Positions 4,580 to 5,985 of a DNA stretch of 5,985 nt are shown here, in pieces. Each line of letters begins with the position of its first letter. Position 1 is the first letter of the stretch. The notes beneath the pieces are model-generated. The model ran no database searches. It saw only the letters and a list, made by a program, of their open reading frames with translations, and was not told the origin of the DNA. Made by a program: the position numbers and the translations under genes. Source of the DNA: an uncultured Mycoplasma sp. (GTDB taxonomy: Bacteria; Bacillota_I; Bacilli_A; RF39; UBA660); assembly GCA_905209745.1 (NCBI GenBank), contig CAJLUG010000063.1:1-5985 (forward strand), in the 5' to 3' direction.

Positions 4580-5985
4580 CTATATTTGATAATTATCTTC
4601 TAATGTAAACTCGACATTTTCATCGATCCATTCTTTTCTTGGGGCAACTTCATCTCCCATCAGAACGGATACTCTTTTTTCAGCTAATTGGGCATCTTCA
4701 ATGTTTACTCTAATTAGTGTTCTAGTTCCTTTTTGCATGGTTGTTTCACATAACTGGTCGGCATTCATTTCACCAAGTCCTTTATATCTTTGGATTTCAC
4801 ATTTTTTACCTTTGGACTTTTCTTTCATTTCTTCTACGGTATATGCATATTCAATATTTTTTCCTGATTGTATTTTAAATAATGGTGGAAGGGCTACAAA
4901 TAGTCTACCATCTTCTATTAAGGGTCTCATATAACGATAGAAGAATGTTAAAAGTAGACACTGAATATGGCCTCCATCTTCATCGGCATCGCTCATGATA
5001 ATTACTTTATTATATTCACAGTCATTGATATCAAAGTTTGCACCATAGCCGGCACCTATTGTATAGATCATGGTATTGATCTCTTCGTTTTTCAAGATAT
5101 CTTCTTCTTTGGTTTTTTCGGTATTTAATACTTTACCTCGAAGAGGAAGTATGGCTTGATAACGTCTATCTCTTCCTTGTTTAGCACTACCTCCGGCAGA
5201 ATCTCCCTCGACTAGGAATAGTTCTTTTTTAGATTTATCTTTACTTTGTGCTGGGGCAAGTTTTCCGGATAAGGAACGTTCTTCTTTCTTTTTACTGGTT
5301 CCCTTACGAGCTTCTTCTCGTGCTTTTCTTGCGGCTTCTCTTGCGATTTTACTACGCAAACTCTTATTGATGATTTCTGTTGCGATAGATTTATTTTCTT
5401 CTAAGAATACTCTCAATTGTTCTGTTACAACATTTTCAACGGCAACACGGGCAGTTGGTGTTCCTAGTTTTCCTTTGGTCTGTCCTTCAAATTGTAAAAT
5501 ACCTTCGGGAATTTTTAAACTAATTACGGCAGTTAGGCCTTCTCTTACGTCGCTTCCTTCTAAGGCTTTATCTTTTCCTTTAATAAAACCATTGGTCTTG
5601 GCATAATCATTAAACACTCTAGTCAATGCGGTTTTAAAGCCTACTTCATGAGTACCACCATCGATCGTTTTGACGTTATTTACGAAACTTACAATATTTT
5701 CATTATAAGAGTCTGTATATTGCATGGCAATATCTACTTCCATTTTATCTTTGGCACCTGTAATTGATAAGACTTTATGTAAGGTGTTTTTTCCTTTATT
5801 TAAATCTTCTACAAATTCTTCAATTCCACGTTCATAATGGAATTTTGCTTCTCTTTCATCTTCTTCATCGATTACTTCAATCGTGATTCCTTTTAATAAG
5901 AAAGCAGACTCTTGCATTCTTTCACATACGGTTGTATAAGAAAAATTGGTCGTAGAAAAAATTTCATCATCGGGCATAAAACGAA
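4580..5985 (-). CDS. parE: DNA topoisomerase IV subunit B (ParE), C-terminal part (5' end beyond the right edge)
   Basis: The frame is open to the right edge; the Met at 5977 is internal, in the family sequence RFMPDDEIF, so the true start and the GHKL ATP-binding domain (roughly 180 residues) are missing. Numbering from that Met, the transducer domain has SFVNNVKTIDGGTHEVG (97-113) and the ATP-sensing QTK loop in FEGQTKGKLG (163-172). The Toprim domain follows: EGDSAGGSA (257-265), the magnesium-binding DADEDGGH (330-337, Asp330, Asp332 and Asp334) and QRYKGLGEMN (396-405). The short C-terminus without the Gram-negative insert, DIREG-like DVREGLTA (143-150) and neighbouring parC mark ParE over GyrB. 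Two residues differ from the familiar pattern: Gly336 where Ala is usual, and Cys410 where Trp is usual. ParE hydrolyses ATP to drive strand passage by ParC. Confidence 0.95.
   Translation of the reverse strand, partial: RFMPDDEIFSTTNFSYTTVCERMQESAFLLKGITIEVIDEEDEREAKFHYERGIEEFVEDLNKGKNTLHKVLSITGAKDKMEVDIAMQYTDSYNENIVSFVNNVKTIDGGTHEVGFKTALTRVFNDYAKTNGFIKGKDKALEGSDVREGLTAVISLKIPEGILQFEGQTKGKLGTPTARVAVENVVTEQLRVFLEENKSIATEIINKSLRSKIAREAARKAREEARKGTSKKKEERSLSGKLAPAQSKDKSKKELFLVEGDSAGGSAKQGRDRRYQAILPLRGKVLNTEKTKEEDILKNEEINTMIYTIGAGYGANFDINDCEYNKVIIMSDADEDGGHIQCLLLTFFYRYMRPLIEDGRLFVALPPLFKIQSGKNIEYAYTVEEMKEKSKGKKCEIQRYKGLGEMNADQLCETTMQKGTRTLIRVNIEDAQLAEKRVSVLMGDEVAPRKEWIDENVEFTLEDNYQI

Noticed and set aside
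4701..4934. Plus-strand open frame of 77 codons inside parE
   Set aside because: It is antisense to the ParE Toprim and C-terminal region and shows no family likeness.
5367..5606. Plus-strand open frame of 79 codons inside parE
   Set aside because: It is antisense to the conserved ParE transducer region and is a shadow of that gene.
5975..5977. ATG at 5977 as the start of parE
   Set aside because: The frame stays open upstream (Arg-Phe before the Met) and the sequence around it matches an internal ParE segment, so the Met is internal.

Overview
The window is a low-GC stretch in which every gene I can support lies on the minus strand. From right to left, in the direction of transcription, it reads: the 3' two thirds or so of parE, complete parC, an intrinsic terminator, a four-gene ylbD-ylbE-ylbF-rsmD cluster, and the 5' part of a gene for a membrane-anchored glycine-rich protein that runs off the left edge. 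The gene families (YlbD, YlbE, YlbF), the ParE/ParC sequences and the GGTGAT-type ribosome binding sites point to a member of the Bacilli or a close low-GC Firmicutes/Mycoplasmatota-like lineage. I lean towards an uncultured gut-type member, but that is inference. The standard genetic code fits: Trp is TGG throughout, and no TGA interrupts roughly 1,900 codons.

Right half (2023-5985): parE and parC are 13 bases apart and encode the two subunits of topoisomerase IV, which decatenates sister chromosomes. parE lacks its N-terminal ATPase region because the window ends there. parC is complete at 847 residues, with a six-bladed C-terminal domain and a charged tail. A hairpin plus T-tract ends this operon, and the hairpin begins at the parC stop codon.

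Middle (524-1966): ylbD, ylbE, ylbF and rsmD are packed with a TAATG overlap, a 21-base gap and a 1-base gap, so they probably form one operon. The order matches the Bacillus subtilis ylb locus except that ylbG is absent. RsmD methylates 16S rRNA. YlbF belongs to the family of the RNase Y-associated Ric complex but is shortened here. YlbD and YlbE are small Bacilli proteins of unclear role.

Left edge (1-496): instead of coaD, which follows rsmD in B. subtilis, there is a gene 27 bases downstream with a prepilin-like N-terminus (Arg-Gly-Phe and a hydrophobic helix) fused to a glycine-rich domain. This is the least ordinary item in the window. I see no tRNA, rRNA, CRISPR array, insertion sequence or attachment site, and no gene-free stretch longer than 56 bases. 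Apart from the left-edge gene the region looks like core chromosome, and I found no clear new defence or mobile system.
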